A stretch of DNA of 64,000 nt from Sedimenticola hydrogenitrophicus (GCF_025175675.1 NZ_JANIOA010000009.1:61659-125658), one strand, 5' to 3'; positions 55,371 to 64,000 are shown, counted from the stretch's first letter. The notes: generated from the letters alone by a model not told the origin. Made by a program: numbers and translations.

Positions 55371-55695
55371 AGCAGCGGCCTTTCTTGGCCTGCCCGGGGG
55401 GACAGAAGCGGCTGGGCTCCCGGTAGCGGGGTAGCGGTTCCACCTCGATCACGCGTCCATGGCTTTCCCGCTTCTCGGGATAGTCGCCCTGGGTATTGAT
55501 CGTGGTACCGATGGCGGCTCCGGCGGCGCTGCCTATGATGGCACCTTCGCGACCCCCGATCTCCGCACCGGCGGCACCGCCCAGGGCGCCACCAATGCCG
55601 CCGCCTATGGCAGCATCCACGGTCAGATTGTCGGCATGAGCCAGGCTTGTTGCGGTGATAAAGAAAAGACAGGTCAGTCCTTGTACAACGTTCAT
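55369..55695 (-). CDS. Small exported glycine-zipper protein
   Basis: A 108-residue protein with a signal peptide (LTCLFFITATSLAHA). A glycine-zipper region, AAIGGGIGGALGGAAGAEIGG and AIIGSAAGAAIG, spans about residues 28-65. The C terminus is basic with two Cys (FCPPGQAKKGRC). It probably inserts into or lines the envelope. ATG 55695 is chosen with a G-rich site upstream; GTG 55701 is possible. The stop codon lies at the edge of the element at 55209-55370. Confidence 0.75.
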   Translation of the reverse strand: MNVVQGLTCLFFITATSLAHADNLTVDAAIGGGIGGALGGAAGAEIGGREGAIIGSAAGAAIGTTINTQGDYPEKRESHGRVIEVEPLPRYREPSRFCPPGQAKKGRC

Positions 55696-55947
55696 ATTCA
55701 CAACCCCCGGTGATGGTCACTCTTGTTCTCGGTGCAGGCGGATTTCGCATGCAAACGAGAGCATGGTATCAGAAGGCGTGCCCGGATAGTGTGTCGTCAG
55801 ACACAAACCCCGGGGGCCAGTGCGCTAAGCGAATAGTTGGCGGCCCAGCAAAAAACCGACTACGGTCGCCCGGCACGGTTGTGCCTGAAGTCGGACAATA
55901 CCCCCAGGCACACCCCTGCGCTTACCGGCGGGCAATGCCCTCTCCCA

Positions 55948-56418
55948 CTAACTGACGCTGCCCTGCACGCAGAATACCTTGCCTTTGTAGCCCTGACGGA
56001 TGCGCTGGGTAATGGTTTGGCACTCTCTGCTGACATAACTGGAGGGGATGCCGTAGAAAATAAACCGCGCATCCCGTTCGCCATCGGTCCCCCTGTCGAG
56101 AGCGATATAACTGGCCGGAATTTTCTCGTTCACGAACAGTTTCCTGTAACGTGCGCTGATCTCTTTTTTACAGTCGGACTTGACCTCTACCTCGCCCAGG
56201 GTTTTCAGCGTGTTTGCCCAGACCAGTGCCGCACGGGCCGTGCAATCGGCCAACGAGTTCATTTTGCCGAAGCCGACCAGTTGCACGTTCGAGGCACGGA
56301 TATTGATGCGGATCTCGGCGTAGTAGGGATCGGTGACCGTGGTTTGGAAGGGGGAGTGATTGTGATAGATGTAATAGCCTACGGCTATCAGGGCCAACGC
56401 GATGATTATGCCTTTCAC
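55948..56418 (-). CDS. Membrane-anchored protein of unknown function
   Basis: A 156-residue protein with one N-terminal helix (GIIIALALIAVGYYIY) and a soluble domain outside the membrane. Cys pairs (DCTARAA, DCKKEIS, ECQTITQ, FCVQGS) may form disulfides. I know no family. Start GTG 56418 has GGAAG upstream; a longer reading to 56484 would add basic residues before the anchor and is less likely. Gap 55702-55947 holds no gene I can support. Confidence 0.65.
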   Translation of the reverse strand: MKGIIIALALIAVGYYIYHNHSPFQTTVTDPYYAEIRINIRASNVQLVGFGKMNSLADCTARAALVWANTLKTLGEVEVKSDCKKEISARYRKLFVNEKIPASYIALDRGTDGERDARFIFYGIPSSYVSRECQTITQRIRQGYKGKVFCVQGSVS

Positions 56419-56536
56419 GGTACGCTTCCTTGTGAAGTGGGCCGGCGGGTCGTAGCGGGACCGGCAAGCCGTGGTTAAAATCAATGGCCAGAATATATCA
56501 GATTTATTTTCCTCGGGCGACCGGCGTTACGAAAAT

Positions 56537-56703
56537 TAGCTCGTCCACAGAACTGGTGGATATGCAGAGAAGGCATTTTCTCTCGCCAAGAGCGCAAAGA
56601 CCGCAGGAAGCGGAATATAAGCGAATAAATCAGTTTTTCTTGGCGTTCTTGGCGTCTTGGCGAGAGCAGAAAAAACCGCTCTGGGAAAAGCCGACCGGAA
56701 GCA
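56537..56703 (-). repeat. Dispersed CTCTCGCCAAGACGCCAAG repeat, copy 2
   Basis: Inverted relative to 4391-4566 and about 80 percent alike by eye. It includes the same inner inverted repeat of TCTTGGCG units. It occupies the first part of the 533-base gap before the patatin gene; the rest holds the tandem repeat below. Confidence 0.75.
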
Positions 56704-56824
56704 TGCACCCCGGCATTATTTGTTCCTGCGGATCATGTGCTTGGTGCTGGTCTTAGGTAATACATCAACCCACGAATTATGCGGAGGAGCCCGAAAATTA
56801 TTCCATTTCCGGGGTTGCCTCACC

Positions 56825-56884
56825 CTGCCGGCCGTGTGGGTGGCACAAAATGTCCTGCCAGCCGTGTGGGTGGCACAAAATGTC
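56825..56884 (+). repeat. 30-bp direct tandem duplication upstream of the patatin gene
   Basis: Two units, 56825-56854 and 56855-56884, differ at one base (CTGCCGGCC against CTGCCAGCC) and share GTGTGGGTGGCAC and AAAATGTC. They sit 68 bases before the patatin start and may affect its promoter. Confidence 0.85.
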
Positions 56885-56951
56885 ATTTGACCTTCCTCTC
56901 GGAGCCGGTTACCTTGATCCTATGCTGCAGCGCAACAAAGGAGTGGATGCC

Positions 56952-57983
56952 ATGCCTGAACATGAACGGGTCACCAATCTGGCCCTGCAGGGGGGCGGCG
57001 CCCATGGCGCCTTTACCTGGGGGGTGTTGGACCGCCTGCTGGAGGAGGCGTGGCTTGGCTTCGAGGCGGTCAGCGGCACCAGTGCCGGGGCCATGAATGC
57101 GGCGCTGCTGGCTTGTGGTTATGCCCAGGGTGGGCGGCCGGGGGCGAGGGACAAGCTGAGTGAATTCTGGAGCGAGTTGGGCACGCAGGCCAGCATGAGT
57201 TTTGTCAGTTCAGATCATGAACTGAGCCGGCAGGCGGGACACAGTATTGAATATTCCCCCCTGTATCAGGCGCTGATGACCCTGGGCTGGTTCCTGTCGC
57301 CTTATCAGTTCAACCCGCTGGCACTCAATCCCCTGCGTGATCTGGTGGAGCGGGTGATCGACTTTTCCGTCTTCAGTGAGCCGGAAACGATCCGTCTGTA
57401 TATCGCCACCACGCAGGTGAGAACGGGCAAGATCCGGGTATTCGAAAACCACGAGTTATCTCCCGATGTGCTGCTGGCCTCGGCCTGTCTGCCCACCGTC
57501 CATCACAGCATCGAGATCGACGGCGAGCCATACTGGGACGGGGCCTACAGCGGCAATCCCGCTATTTTCCCGCTGCTGAGTCAGGGCAAAAGCGATGACA
57601 TCATTATCGTGTTGCTCACGCCGCTACGGCATGACAGTGATCCCGATAGCGCCGCGCAGATCAGGACCCGGGCGCAGGAACTCGGCTTCAGCGCCTCGTT
57701 CCTGCGGGAGATGCGCGCCATCGCCGATATCAAGCAGCGCTACGGCAGGTCGCGCTACGTGCTGGGCAGATTCGAGCGCAAGGTGCGGGATCTCAAGATC
57801 CATCTCATCGAGGCCAATGACCTGATGAATTCGCTGAACCATACCAGCCGACTGAACACCCACGCCTCGTTCCTGGAGATGTTGCGTGACCAGGGCCGGG
57901 ATTACGCCCAGGCCTGGCTGGACGACAACCGGCACCACCTGGGCCGGCATAGCTCGGTGGACCTGCTGGAGCTGTTCACCTGA
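56952..57983 (+). CDS. Patatin-like phospholipase
   Basis: A 343-residue patatin. It has oxyanion loop GGGAHG (14-19), nucleophile Ser44 in GTSAG (42-46) and the dyad Asp196 in DGAYSG. It hydrolyses acyl chains from lipids, and the cytoplasmic location is suggested by the lack of a signal peptide. The start at 56952 has GGAG nine bases upstream. A second hydrolase, of the DUF900 type, is encoded convergently next to it. Confidence 0.9.
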   Translation: MPEHERVTNLALQGGGAHGAFTWGVLDRLLEEAWLGFEAVSGTSAGAMNAALLACGYAQGGRPGARDKLSEFWSELGTQASMSFVSSDHELSRQAGHSIEYSPLYQALMTLGWFLSPYQFNPLALNPLRDLVERVIDFSVFSEPETIRLYIATTQVRTGKIRVFENHELSPDVLLASACLPTVHHSIEIDGEPYWDGAYSGNPAIFPLLSQGKSDDIIIVLLTPLRHDSDPDSAAQIRTRAQELGFSASFLREMRAIADIKQRYGRSRYVLGRFERKVRDLKIHLIEANDLMNSLNHTSRLNTHASFLEMLRDQGRDYAQAWLDDNRHHLGRHSSVDLLELFT

Positions 57984-58052
57984 GCTGGGCAGGGTGTGTT
58001 TGCCGCCCGGACAATCGGCCCCGGGGGCGGACATCCTACGGGTCGGGCGGCC

Positions 58053-59027
58053 CTATTCCCGGATGATGGTGGTGCGGCGGAACTCCTCGTCGGGGAAGAC
58101 GCGGCCCGACAGCAGCGCCTCGAAAATGTGCTCGAATACCAGGCCCGGCTTCCCCGCGACGATTCCGGACCGGAAGTAGGTGTGCCCCTTGGGATTGTCG
58201 TAGAGGTTGTTGACGTCGTCGCAATCCACCGCGTACACGTTGGCGGGTGCGAGTTGCATATCCTCCGGTCCGGTGTGCCCCAGGCGCCGGGAGGCGATCT
58301 TGTTTCTCAGGTTGGAGGCCTTGCTGGCGCGCAGGGCCAGGTCGTCGGAAGCGTAGTAGACAATCACGTTGCGTGAGGCGTGGCAGATGTGTTCGCCCCG
58401 GTTGCCCGGCTGCAGCGATTCGTTGACGATATCGGCGGCCACCAGGAAGGTGTTTCTGAAGATGAGCGGCACCCCGTCCGCCAGGTCATAGCGGTTCCAG
58501 GCCGCCAGGGTCTCGCGCAGCACCCTGTTGCCCATGGAATGGGCCAGGACGTTGATGCGCTTGAGGCAGGGGTCGGCCTGTGGATTGTATTTTTCTGAAT
58601 TGCGCCAGTGCACGAATTTTTCCAGGATGCGCGCGAACGAGTAGGCGCTTGAGTCGGCAGATTTCTGGTCATCCCAGTAGTCCTTGACCACACCGAAATC
58701 GTTGTCGCAGGGCCAGATCAGCGGCACCACCAGCACCTCGTCTGCTTTCTTTTCGTCGCACAGCGTCTGGAACTCCTCCACGGCACGGAGTATGTCCTCC
58801 GGAAGATTGGAAAAGCCGTGAATATAAAAGAGTAGCTGCCGCTGCGGGGCGAGTTTCAGCCGGGTGAGGAACTCGATACTGCCGATCTCCCGGTAGGCCT
58901 GGTCGTCGGTCTTTTCGCAGAAGAAGATGGAGTTGCTTGACGCATTGTTATCCAGGTCGAAATCAAATTTGCGCCCGGCGCGGGAACGGATGCTCTGCTT
59001 CGGGAAGCGATTGGTGATGAACAGCAT
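58053..59027 (-). CDS. Alpha/beta hydrolase, DUF900 family
   Basis: A 324-residue hydrolase without signal peptide. The nucleophile elbow is AHSMG (Ser164), with HG at 70-71 in LLFYIHGFSN as oxyanion region, both typical of DUF900. The substrate is unknown; lipid or ester hydrolysis is likely. The start at 59027 follows GAGGAAAGG. It converges with the patatin gene across 70 bases. Confidence 0.85.
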   Translation of the reverse strand: MLFITNRFPKQSIRSRAGRKFDFDLDNNASSNSIFFCEKTDDQAYREIGSIEFLTRLKLAPQRQLLFYIHGFSNLPEDILRAVEEFQTLCDEKKADEVLVVPLIWPCDNDFGVVKDYWDDQKSADSSAYSFARILEKFVHWRNSEKYNPQADPCLKRINVLAHSMGNRVLRETLAAWNRYDLADGVPLIFRNTFLVAADIVNESLQPGNRGEHICHASRNVIVYYASDDLALRASKASNLRNKIASRRLGHTGPEDMQLAPANVYAVDCDDVNNLYDNPKGHTYFRSGIVAGKPGLVFEHIFEALLSGRVFPDEEFRRTTIIRE

Positions 59028-59275
59028 GTCGCCTTTCCTCCTGTTCTGTCGGTGTTGTCGGGGGAGGTGCAATATCCTGTCGTGTATTCGTCGGTTATTG
59101 TTCCCTGCCGGTTTGAACCGATGCGCGAATACCGCCCGGAAGCGGCGTTGTTCCTTCAATCACTTAGGAGATTAGCAGAGAATGGACCTCCCATCGGGGT
59201 GCGCTTTCCTGTGGGATCAGTGGCCGGCGTCAGGGAGCGCCCCCGGGGGGTATCCGAGAGGCCTGCCGGCGAGGC

Positions 59276-60553
59276 TCAGCGTGCGGTCAGCTTGATCTCT
59301 ATGCGCCGGTTCTGGCGGTAGGCCGCCTCGCTGCCGGCCGGGTTCAGCGGGTGGAACTCGGCAAAGCCGGTGGCCGCCATGCGCCGCGGTGGGATGCCCT
59401 GACTGGCCAGATAGCGCAGCACGGAGACGGCGCGCGCCGTGGAGAGCTCCCAGTTGGAGGCGAACTGGGTACTCCGGATCGGCACCCGGTCGGTATGTCC
59501 GTCGATACGCAGGATCCAGTCGATCTGCTCGGGGATGATCTTGATCACGTCGCGCAGTACCCGGGCCAGTTCATCGAGCTGGCGCTGCCCTTCGGCGCCC
59601 AGCTCGGCCGAACCCGAATCGAACAGCAGCTCCGACTGGAACAGGAAGCGGTCGCCCTTGACCTGGATGTAGGGGTTGGACTTGAGCAGCCCGCTGAGTT
59701 GGCCGAAGAAGTCCGAGCGGTAGCGCTCCAGCTCGTTGACCCGCCGCGCCAGCTCCACATTGAGCCGTTTACCCAGATCGCTGATCTCGGCCTGCTGCGC
59801 CTGCTTGTCCTTCTCGGCCTGGGCCAGCGCCTGGTTGATCTCCGCCAACTGGGAGCGCAGTCCATCAATCATCCGCCGCAGCAGGGCCACCTCGGCCTGG
59901 GCGTCGGCGGAGAGGCGGCGCTCCTGCTCCAGCGCCTGGTTCTGCTCACTGACCAGGGCGCTGAGGGCCTGGATGCGGATCTTCCGCTCCTCGATCTCCA
60001 CCTGTGCCAGATGGGTGCGCTCGTTGGCGTCGGCCAACTGTGCCTCCAGCGCCTTGCTGCGATCGCGCAGCTGGGTCGCCTCATCGCTCTGCTGGCGGAG
60101 GTTGGCGCTGAGGTTGCCGATCTCCGCCTCCAGCCGGGTGCGTAGCTGCCGCAGCCGGTCGATATCCTGCTGCAGGCTGGCGATGTTGAGCAACTGCTGT
60201 TCGATCTGTTGGCGATCGGCCGCCTGCGCCTGGGTCAACTGCTCCATCCGGCCGGCCAGTTCGAATTTCTCCTCCGTGAGTTGGGTGATCAGCCCGGACA
60301 GGTCCTCGACGTTGGCCACCAGGGTCCGGTTCTTCTGCTGCTCCAGGCCGAGCTCCGCGGTCAGTTGCTGGAGGCGCTGCTCCAGGTCGCCCAGTTCGGT
60401 CTCCTGGCTGGAGAGGATCTGGGACAGCATGAACTGGGCGAAGGTGAAGACCAGCAGGACGAAGATGACCAGCATGAGCAGGGCGGCCAGGGCATCGACG
60501 TAGCCCGGCCAGACATTGACGTTGCGACGGTTGCGGCGGGAGATGGCGGACAT
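59276..60553 (-). CDS. MotB/OmpA-like protein with long coiled coil
   Basis: A 425-residue inner-membrane protein. One N-terminal helix (ALAALLMLVIFVLLVFTFAQF) carries Asp near its start (YVDALAALL), the proton-site position of MotB/TolR. About 230 residues of coiled coil follow (residues 50-285), then an OmpA-type peptidoglycan-binding domain (RIDGHTDRVPI, ELSTARAVSVLRYL, NRRIEIKLTA). It follows the MotA-like gene by 7 bases. This looks like a proton-driven stator not tied to a flagellum; its work is unknown. Confidence 0.85.
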   Translation of the reverse strand: MSAISRRNRRNVNVWPGYVDALAALLMLVIFVLLVFTFAQFMLSQILSSQETELGDLEQRLQQLTAELGLEQQKNRTLVANVEDLSGLITQLTEEKFELAGRMEQLTQAQAADRQQIEQQLLNIASLQQDIDRLRQLRTRLEAEIGNLSANLRQQSDEATQLRDRSKALEAQLADANERTHLAQVEIEERKIRIQALSALVSEQNQALEQERRLSADAQAEVALLRRMIDGLRSQLAEINQALAQAEKDKQAQQAEISDLGKRLNVELARRVNELERYRSDFFGQLSGLLKSNPYIQVKGDRFLFQSELLFDSGSAELGAEGQRQLDELARVLRDVIKIIPEQIDWILRIDGHTDRVPIRSTQFASNWELSTARAVSVLRYLASQGIPPRRMAATGFAEFHPLNPAGSEAAYRQNRRIEIKLTAR

Positions 60554-60560
60554 GGGGGCC

Positions 60561-61448
60561 TCAGTTGCCGCCCGTGCCGGGTCGCCCGGTCTCTGCCTCG
60601 TCCTCCGTCGGCGGCGCGGTATCGTTTGCCGGCGGTGCTGCATCACCTGCTGGCGGCGCCTGGCGGCGCTGATCCTGCTTCTCTCTCAGCTGTTGGCTCA
60701 GGCGCTGTTCCAGGTTGTCGGCATCCTCGATCAGGGGCTGGCTGCCGGGCTCGTCGATCAGCTGGGTGACGCCGGAGAGCCACTCCTCCAGGTCGTTGAA
60801 GAAGCGGTTCTGGGCGTGGCCGGCGAGGATGTCGAGGAAGCCCAGCACCAGGGAGCCGCCGAGACCGAACAGCGACGAGCTGAAGGCGGTACCCATGCCG
60901 GTCAGCGGCTGCTGCAGTCCGGCCTTGAGCTGCTGGAACACGGCGGCGAAGTCGCGATTGCCCACGTCCAGCCCGGCGATTACGCTGCTCACCGAGGAGA
61001 TGGTGCCGAGCAGGCCCCAGAAGGTACCGAGCAGGCCGAGAAAGACCAGCAGCCCGATCATGTAACGGGAGATCTCCCGCGACTCGTCGAGGCGCGCGCG
61101 AATGCCGTCAAGGACGGTCCTCAGCGAGAGGGCGGAGAGGCGGAAACGGTCCTTGCGCCGCCCGTGCAGATGCCGCGCCAGGGGCTTGAGCAGACGCGGG
61201 CTCTCCGCCAGCGAGATCCCCGCCTCCCCGGTGCGGAACAGGGTGATCCAGCGGATCTCCGGTTCCAGGATCAGCACCTGGCGCGCATTGATGATGATAC
61301 CGATCAGCAGGGCGCCCATGATCAGGGAGTTGAAGCCCCAGTTGGCCATGAAGGCGGTCTGCAGCGGCACAAACAGCAGCAGGCAGACGCCGGCGACCAC
61401 CGCCAGATAGATGCCCATCCAGAGCAGGGAGTGACGTGGATTGCTCAT
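60561..61448 (-). CDS. MotA/TolQ/ExbB-family proton-channel protein
   Basis: A 295-residue membrane protein. It has two N-terminal helices (IYLAVVAGVCLLLFVPLQ, LIMGALLIGIIINAR) and the MotA/TolQ domain (IGLLVFLGLLGTFWGLLGTI, then LTGMGTAFSSSLFGLGGSLVLG). The C-terminal 40 residues are Pro/Asp/Glu-rich low complexity. It should form a pentameric channel with the MotB-like protein. The pair has no flagellar, Tol or Ton neighbours. Confidence 0.87.
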   Translation of the reverse strand: MSNPRHSLLWMGIYLAVVAGVCLLLFVPLQTAFMANWGFNSLIMGALLIGIIINARQVLILEPEIRWITLFRTGEAGISLAESPRLLKPLARHLHGRRKDRFRLSALSLRTVLDGIRARLDESREISRYMIGLLVFLGLLGTFWGLLGTISSVSSVIAGLDVGNRDFAAVFQQLKAGLQQPLTGMGTAFSSSLFGLGGSLVLGFLDILAGHAQNRFFNDLEEWLSGVTQLIDEPGSQPLIEDADNLEQRLSQQLREKQDQRRQAPPAGDAAPPANDTAPPTEDEAETGRPGTGGN

Positions 61449-61608
61449 GACTTGAGAAACCTCCCGAAAGCCGAGCTGCCACCATACTCCGGGACGCCAT
61501 GGGGTTCAACGGGGGCACAAAGCGCGGCGCCGGGGTGACCACTGACGGAGGCCAAAACTGTGACCGGAGTGGAACAAGCGGGTCCGATCCGGTCTTCAAG
61601 GCGCCGAT

Positions 61609-62856
61609 TCAGGTATCGGGCTCCGCCTCGGTCGGACCCACCCGGCGGTGCGCGGTCGCTTCGCTGATCCCCAGGCGGCGGAACAGCAGTGCCATGAAGA
61701 CGATGCCAGCGGCGCCGGCCAGCATCAGCCAGCGCGTCTCCTGCCAGCCCCCGGCGTAGGTGGCCAGCGCCGCCAGGGCCGGAGGGCCCAGCAGCTGGCC
61801 CAGGTGCGACCCCTGTACCAGCATGCCGTTGACGGTGCCGATCTGGCCGCGGGTGGGGGCCACGGCGGGCGCGCCGGAAAGGGCCGCCCCGGGGGTCATG
61901 CCGCCGAAGAAGGAGAAGGCCAGGCAGAGCAGAAACCGGGTCGTATCGGCGAAGCCGTCGTTGAACAGGCCCAGGGCGGTGAGGCCGAGGCCGAGGCCGG
62001 AGATCAGCAGGGCGGACCAGCGTGGCACCCCCCAGCGCAACAACCAGCCGACCGCCAGGTTGCCGGGGATATTGGCGGCCACCACCAGCGCGGTCAGCAG
62101 CCCGGTCATCTCCAGCGACAGGCCACGCTCCTCCACCAGGAAGCTGGGCAGCCAGGCCATCAGGGAGATCCACTGCAGGGTGTAGAAGCCGAAGCCGAGG
62201 CTCAGCAGCCAGGGTCCCGGCGCGCGTAGGGTGAGCTGGATATTCTCCAGCAGGCCGTGTTCGGGGGGTGCGGCCGCCGTGCCTGCCCGCTTGCCACTCC
62301 CCTCCTTCAGCCAGACCAGGAGCAGCCAGAGCAGCGAGACGAGCGCGATCAGCAGCCAGATCGCCCGCCAACCCATGAGCGTGACCAGCAGCGGTGTGAA
62401 GATCATGGCGAGGGCCATGCCGGCCGGCATGTAGGTGGTCCAGATGCCGAGCGCGAGCTGCAGATCCTTGAGCGCCGTGGCCCGCATGATCAGCACCGGT
62501 GCCGAGACCGCCACGGCGATGAACCCGAACCCCTCGATGACGCGGCTCAGCAACAGCATCTCGCCGGAACCGGCCAGGCCGCCGACCAAGCTGCCCAGGC
62601 CCAGGGTCCCGAGACCGAGCATGGCCATTCGTCGAGCTCCGAGGCGATCGGCGAAGGTGCCCGCGGCGATGCCGAATGCCATGCCGGTCAGGCTGAACAC
62701 CGACATGATCCAGCCGCCCACGATCAGGCTGATGGGAATCTGGGCGCGGATCTCTGGCAGCGCTGATGGGGCCTTGCCGTAATGGGCCGCCGCGATAATG
62801 CCGGCCGTCAGGGCGATCAACACGGCGCCCCAGTTTGTCTTCGATGGCGGCTGCAT
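61609..62856 (-). CDS. Major facilitator superfamily transporter (CynX/NimT-like)
   Basis: A 415-residue membrane protein with twelve predicted helices. The MFS signature GTFADRLGARRMAMLG lies between helices 2 and 3, and a central loop at about 195-215 is Gly/Lys-rich. It resembles the cyanate/nitrate-type CynX branch by eye. The substrate is unknown. The 160-base gap to the motA-like gene shows nothing recognisable. Confidence 0.88.
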   Translation of the reverse strand: MQPPSKTNWGAVLIALTAGIIAAAHYGKAPSALPEIRAQIPISLIVGGWIMSVFSLTGMAFGIAAGTFADRLGARRMAMLGLGTLGLGSLVGGLAGSGEMLLLSRVIEGFGFIAVAVSAPVLIMRATALKDLQLALGIWTTYMPAGMALAMIFTPLLVTLMGWRAIWLLIALVSLLWLLLVWLKEGSGKRAGTAAAPPEHGLLENIQLTLRAPGPWLLSLGFGFYTLQWISLMAWLPSFLVEERGLSLEMTGLLTALVVAANIPGNLAVGWLLRWGVPRWSALLISGLGLGLTALGLFNDGFADTTRFLLCLAFSFFGGMTPGAALSGAPAVAPTRGQIGTVNGMLVQGSHLGQLLGPPALAALATYAGGWQETRWLMLAGAAGIVFMALLFRRLGISEATAHRRVGPTEAEPDT

Positions 62857-62870
62857 TGGCCCTCGCTATT

Positions 62871-62888
62871 GAGTCGGAGTCGGAGTCG
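62871..62888. repeat. Hexanucleotide GAGTCG x3
   Basis: Three perfect GAGTCG units just upstream of the MFS start (minus strand). It may be slippage-prone and could alter spacing in the MFS promoter. Confidence 0.7.
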
Positions 62889-63032
62889 GCCGGCTATTCT
62901 TACCGGTATGGCTGATTTATTCCACCAGTGGTTTCAAATGCAACCTGATCCGTTGGAGAGGAGCGTGGTAGGTATTTCGGTGCTCGGGAGCGGTTCCTCC
63001 ACAGCCACCGCCTTCCTGGGTTAACCGCTCCA

Positions 63033-63545
63033 TCAGATGGGTTTCACGTCATGGCTGATCGCGATAGCCGGTGCCTGAGACAGTGTCTGATAGACTACGC
63101 AGTAACGTTCCGTCAGTTTCAACAGCGAATCCAGCTTTTCCGGGTCGGCGTCGCAATCGAGCTCGAAATGGAGCCGGATCCGTTGGAATCCGACTCCGAC
63201 CTCTCTCGCCACCCCCAGGGTACCGCGAAAGTCCAGATCGCCCTCCACGTTCACCGTGGCGTCTCGCAGGTCGATGCCGATGGCCGTCGCCACCGCGCTG
63301 AGTGTCACCCCGGCACAGGCGGCCAGCGCCTCGAGCAACATGTCTCCCGAACAGGCCGAGAGGCCGTCGCCGCCGGTGGCCGGATGCAGCCCGGCCTCCA
63401 CCAGGGCCTTACCGGTTTCGATCCGGCAGGTGATACCTTCACCAATCCGGGAGCGCGCCCGAAGGGTGATCAATGCCGTTTCCGGCTGTTCCCGGTATTG
63501 CCGCTTCAAGGGGGCCTGGAGTGCCCGAATCTCGTCTGTGTTCAT
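63033..63545 (-). CDS. OsmC-family peroxidase-like protein
   Basis: A 170-residue OsmC/Ohr-superfamily protein. Cys77 (LEALAACAGVTL) and Cys149 (TERYCVVYQTL) sit where the redox cysteines of OsmC proteins lie; Cys65 is extra. It may reduce organic hydroperoxides. The start at 63545 is chosen because AGGAGG lies six bases upstream; 63563 would add six residues. It is read away from the window end and not coupled to the MFS gene. Confidence 0.87.
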   Translation of the reverse strand: MNTDEIRALQAPLKRQYREQPETALITLRARSRIGEGITCRIETGKALVEAGLHPATGGDGLSACSGDMLLEALAACAGVTLSAVATAIGIDLRDATVNVEGDLDFRGTLGVAREVGVGFQRIRLHFELDCDADPEKLDSLLKLTERYCVVYQTLSQAPAIAISHDVKPI

Positions 63546-63743
63546 CTGCGCCTCCTGGGACATGGACTCATCCTTGGCCGACAGTGGGGACTGGCCGGCC
63601 CCTGGAAACCAGTGTAGCCGCTGTGGGGCGGGACAATTCTTCAGACACCCAACTTTCTTCTCACCAACTATTCTGTAGATTTCAATTCGAGCGGGTAACT
63701 ACACGTATCAATAAGTTATGGCTGTCCTTGTTTTATCTGTAAG

Positions 63744-63996
63744 CCCCTCGCCTTTAGGCGACGGATGGCGAGATATGAGGTTTTCGGGTTGATGGGAGCT
63801 GCATGAAAGCTTGAACGAAGGGTCCCTTCTCCCCCAGGGAGAAGGATAGGATGAGGGGGTCAACATCAGGACGCCATGGCTCGTTCTACTTCATTCACTT
63901 TAATTTTCCTCTTCAGGGAAAGGGGGAATCGGCCGAATGGCCGATCGATCCGGCTTTCAGCCGTAACCGGAAGCCACCGGCTTTAGCCGGTGGAGT
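63744..63996. repeat. Hairpin-ended element, IS200/IS605-like ends without transposase
   Basis: At 63744-63764 CCCCTCGCC-TTTA-GGCGACGG and at 63974-63993 CCACCGGC-TTTA-GCCGGTGG followed by AGTTTTC are TTTA-loop hairpins of the kind seen at IS200/IS605 ends. Between them lies a common CCTTCTCCC-CCA-GGGAGAAGG hairpin (63825-63845). No transposase or TnpB gene is visible before the window ends, so this may be a remnant or the edge of an element continuing outside. Confidence 0.5.
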
Positions 63997-64000
63997 TTTC

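Noticed and set aside
56825..56884. Sigma-54 promoter in the tandem repeat (TGGCAC)
   Set aside because: The matching TTGC element at the required spacing is absent in both units.
59276..61448. Zorya ZorAB defence genes
   Set aside because: No ZorC, ZorD or ZorE neighbours, and the coiled coil is in the MotB-like protein, whereas in Zorya the long tail belongs to ZorA.

Overview
The window reads as a high-GC gammaproteobacterial chromosome segment. The order ftsY-ftsE-ftsX-rpoH, the rsmD-coaD-ferredoxin block, an aa3-type cytochrome oxidase operon with cox11 and surf1, and an RND copper pump of the Cus type all fit an environmental, respiring gammaproteobacterium. A Chromatiales-like sulfur oxidiser such as a Sedimenticola relative is my guess from gene content, not a demonstrated assignment. 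I recognised no rRNA, tRNA, CRISPR array, prophage or intact transposase gene.

Layout. 1-11.6 kb: aromatic (phenylacetyl-CoA type) catabolism. It has a 5'-truncated paaZ, an unusual diiron oxygenase-like protein with its own ferredoxin/flavin reductase, the repressor PaaX, a CBS-domain protein and a complete livKHMGF uptake system. 12.1-20.9 kb: housekeeping genes rpoH, ftsX, ftsE, ftsY, two M16 peptidase-family genes, rsmD, coaD and a ferredoxin. Two CIRCE operators sit at the rpoH promoter. 21-23.7 kb: a two-subunit 2-oxoacid:ferredoxin oxidoreductase. 23.9-32.5 kb: accessory genes, namely an SH3 lipoprotein with a large unknown exported protein, a BASS transporter, a LuxR-type regulator, a zinc-ribbon membrane protein, two unknown or small exported proteins and a CAAX-family protease. 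32.6-43.3 kb: copper resistance, with CusS/CusR, a cupredoxin, CusC-CusB-CusA, an OprD-like porin and a small DUF4148 protein. 43.8-47.8 kb: a diguanylate cyclase and an NfeD/slipin pair. 48.4-54.1 kb: the coxB-coxA-small protein-cox11-coxC-surf1-DUF2244 cluster. 54.4-63.5 kb: ferredoxin-NADP reductase, a glycine-zipper protein, a patatin, a DUF900 hydrolase, a MotA/MotB-like channel pair, an MFS transporter and an OsmC protein.

How it works together. PaaX probably represses the paaZ side and/or the diiron operon, which has an inverted repeat over its promoter. The liv system presumably imports the substrate, though that role is inferred from position. The copper genes form a sensor-regulator plus effector set around a perfect 7-4-7 palindrome. 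The LuxR-type regulator gene lies between two near-identical palindromes, each about 41.5 bases upstream of the start expected from a possible -10, in front of a lipoprotein gene and a zinc-ribbon gene.

A striking property of the window is its load of short non-coding palindromic mobile-like elements, in at least four dispersed families. One 161-162 base element is inserted in frame in the signal-peptide region of the second M16 gene. Another family has ends (CTAGGAGCCTGTCGG) whose CTAG coincides with the TAG stop codon of three genes.
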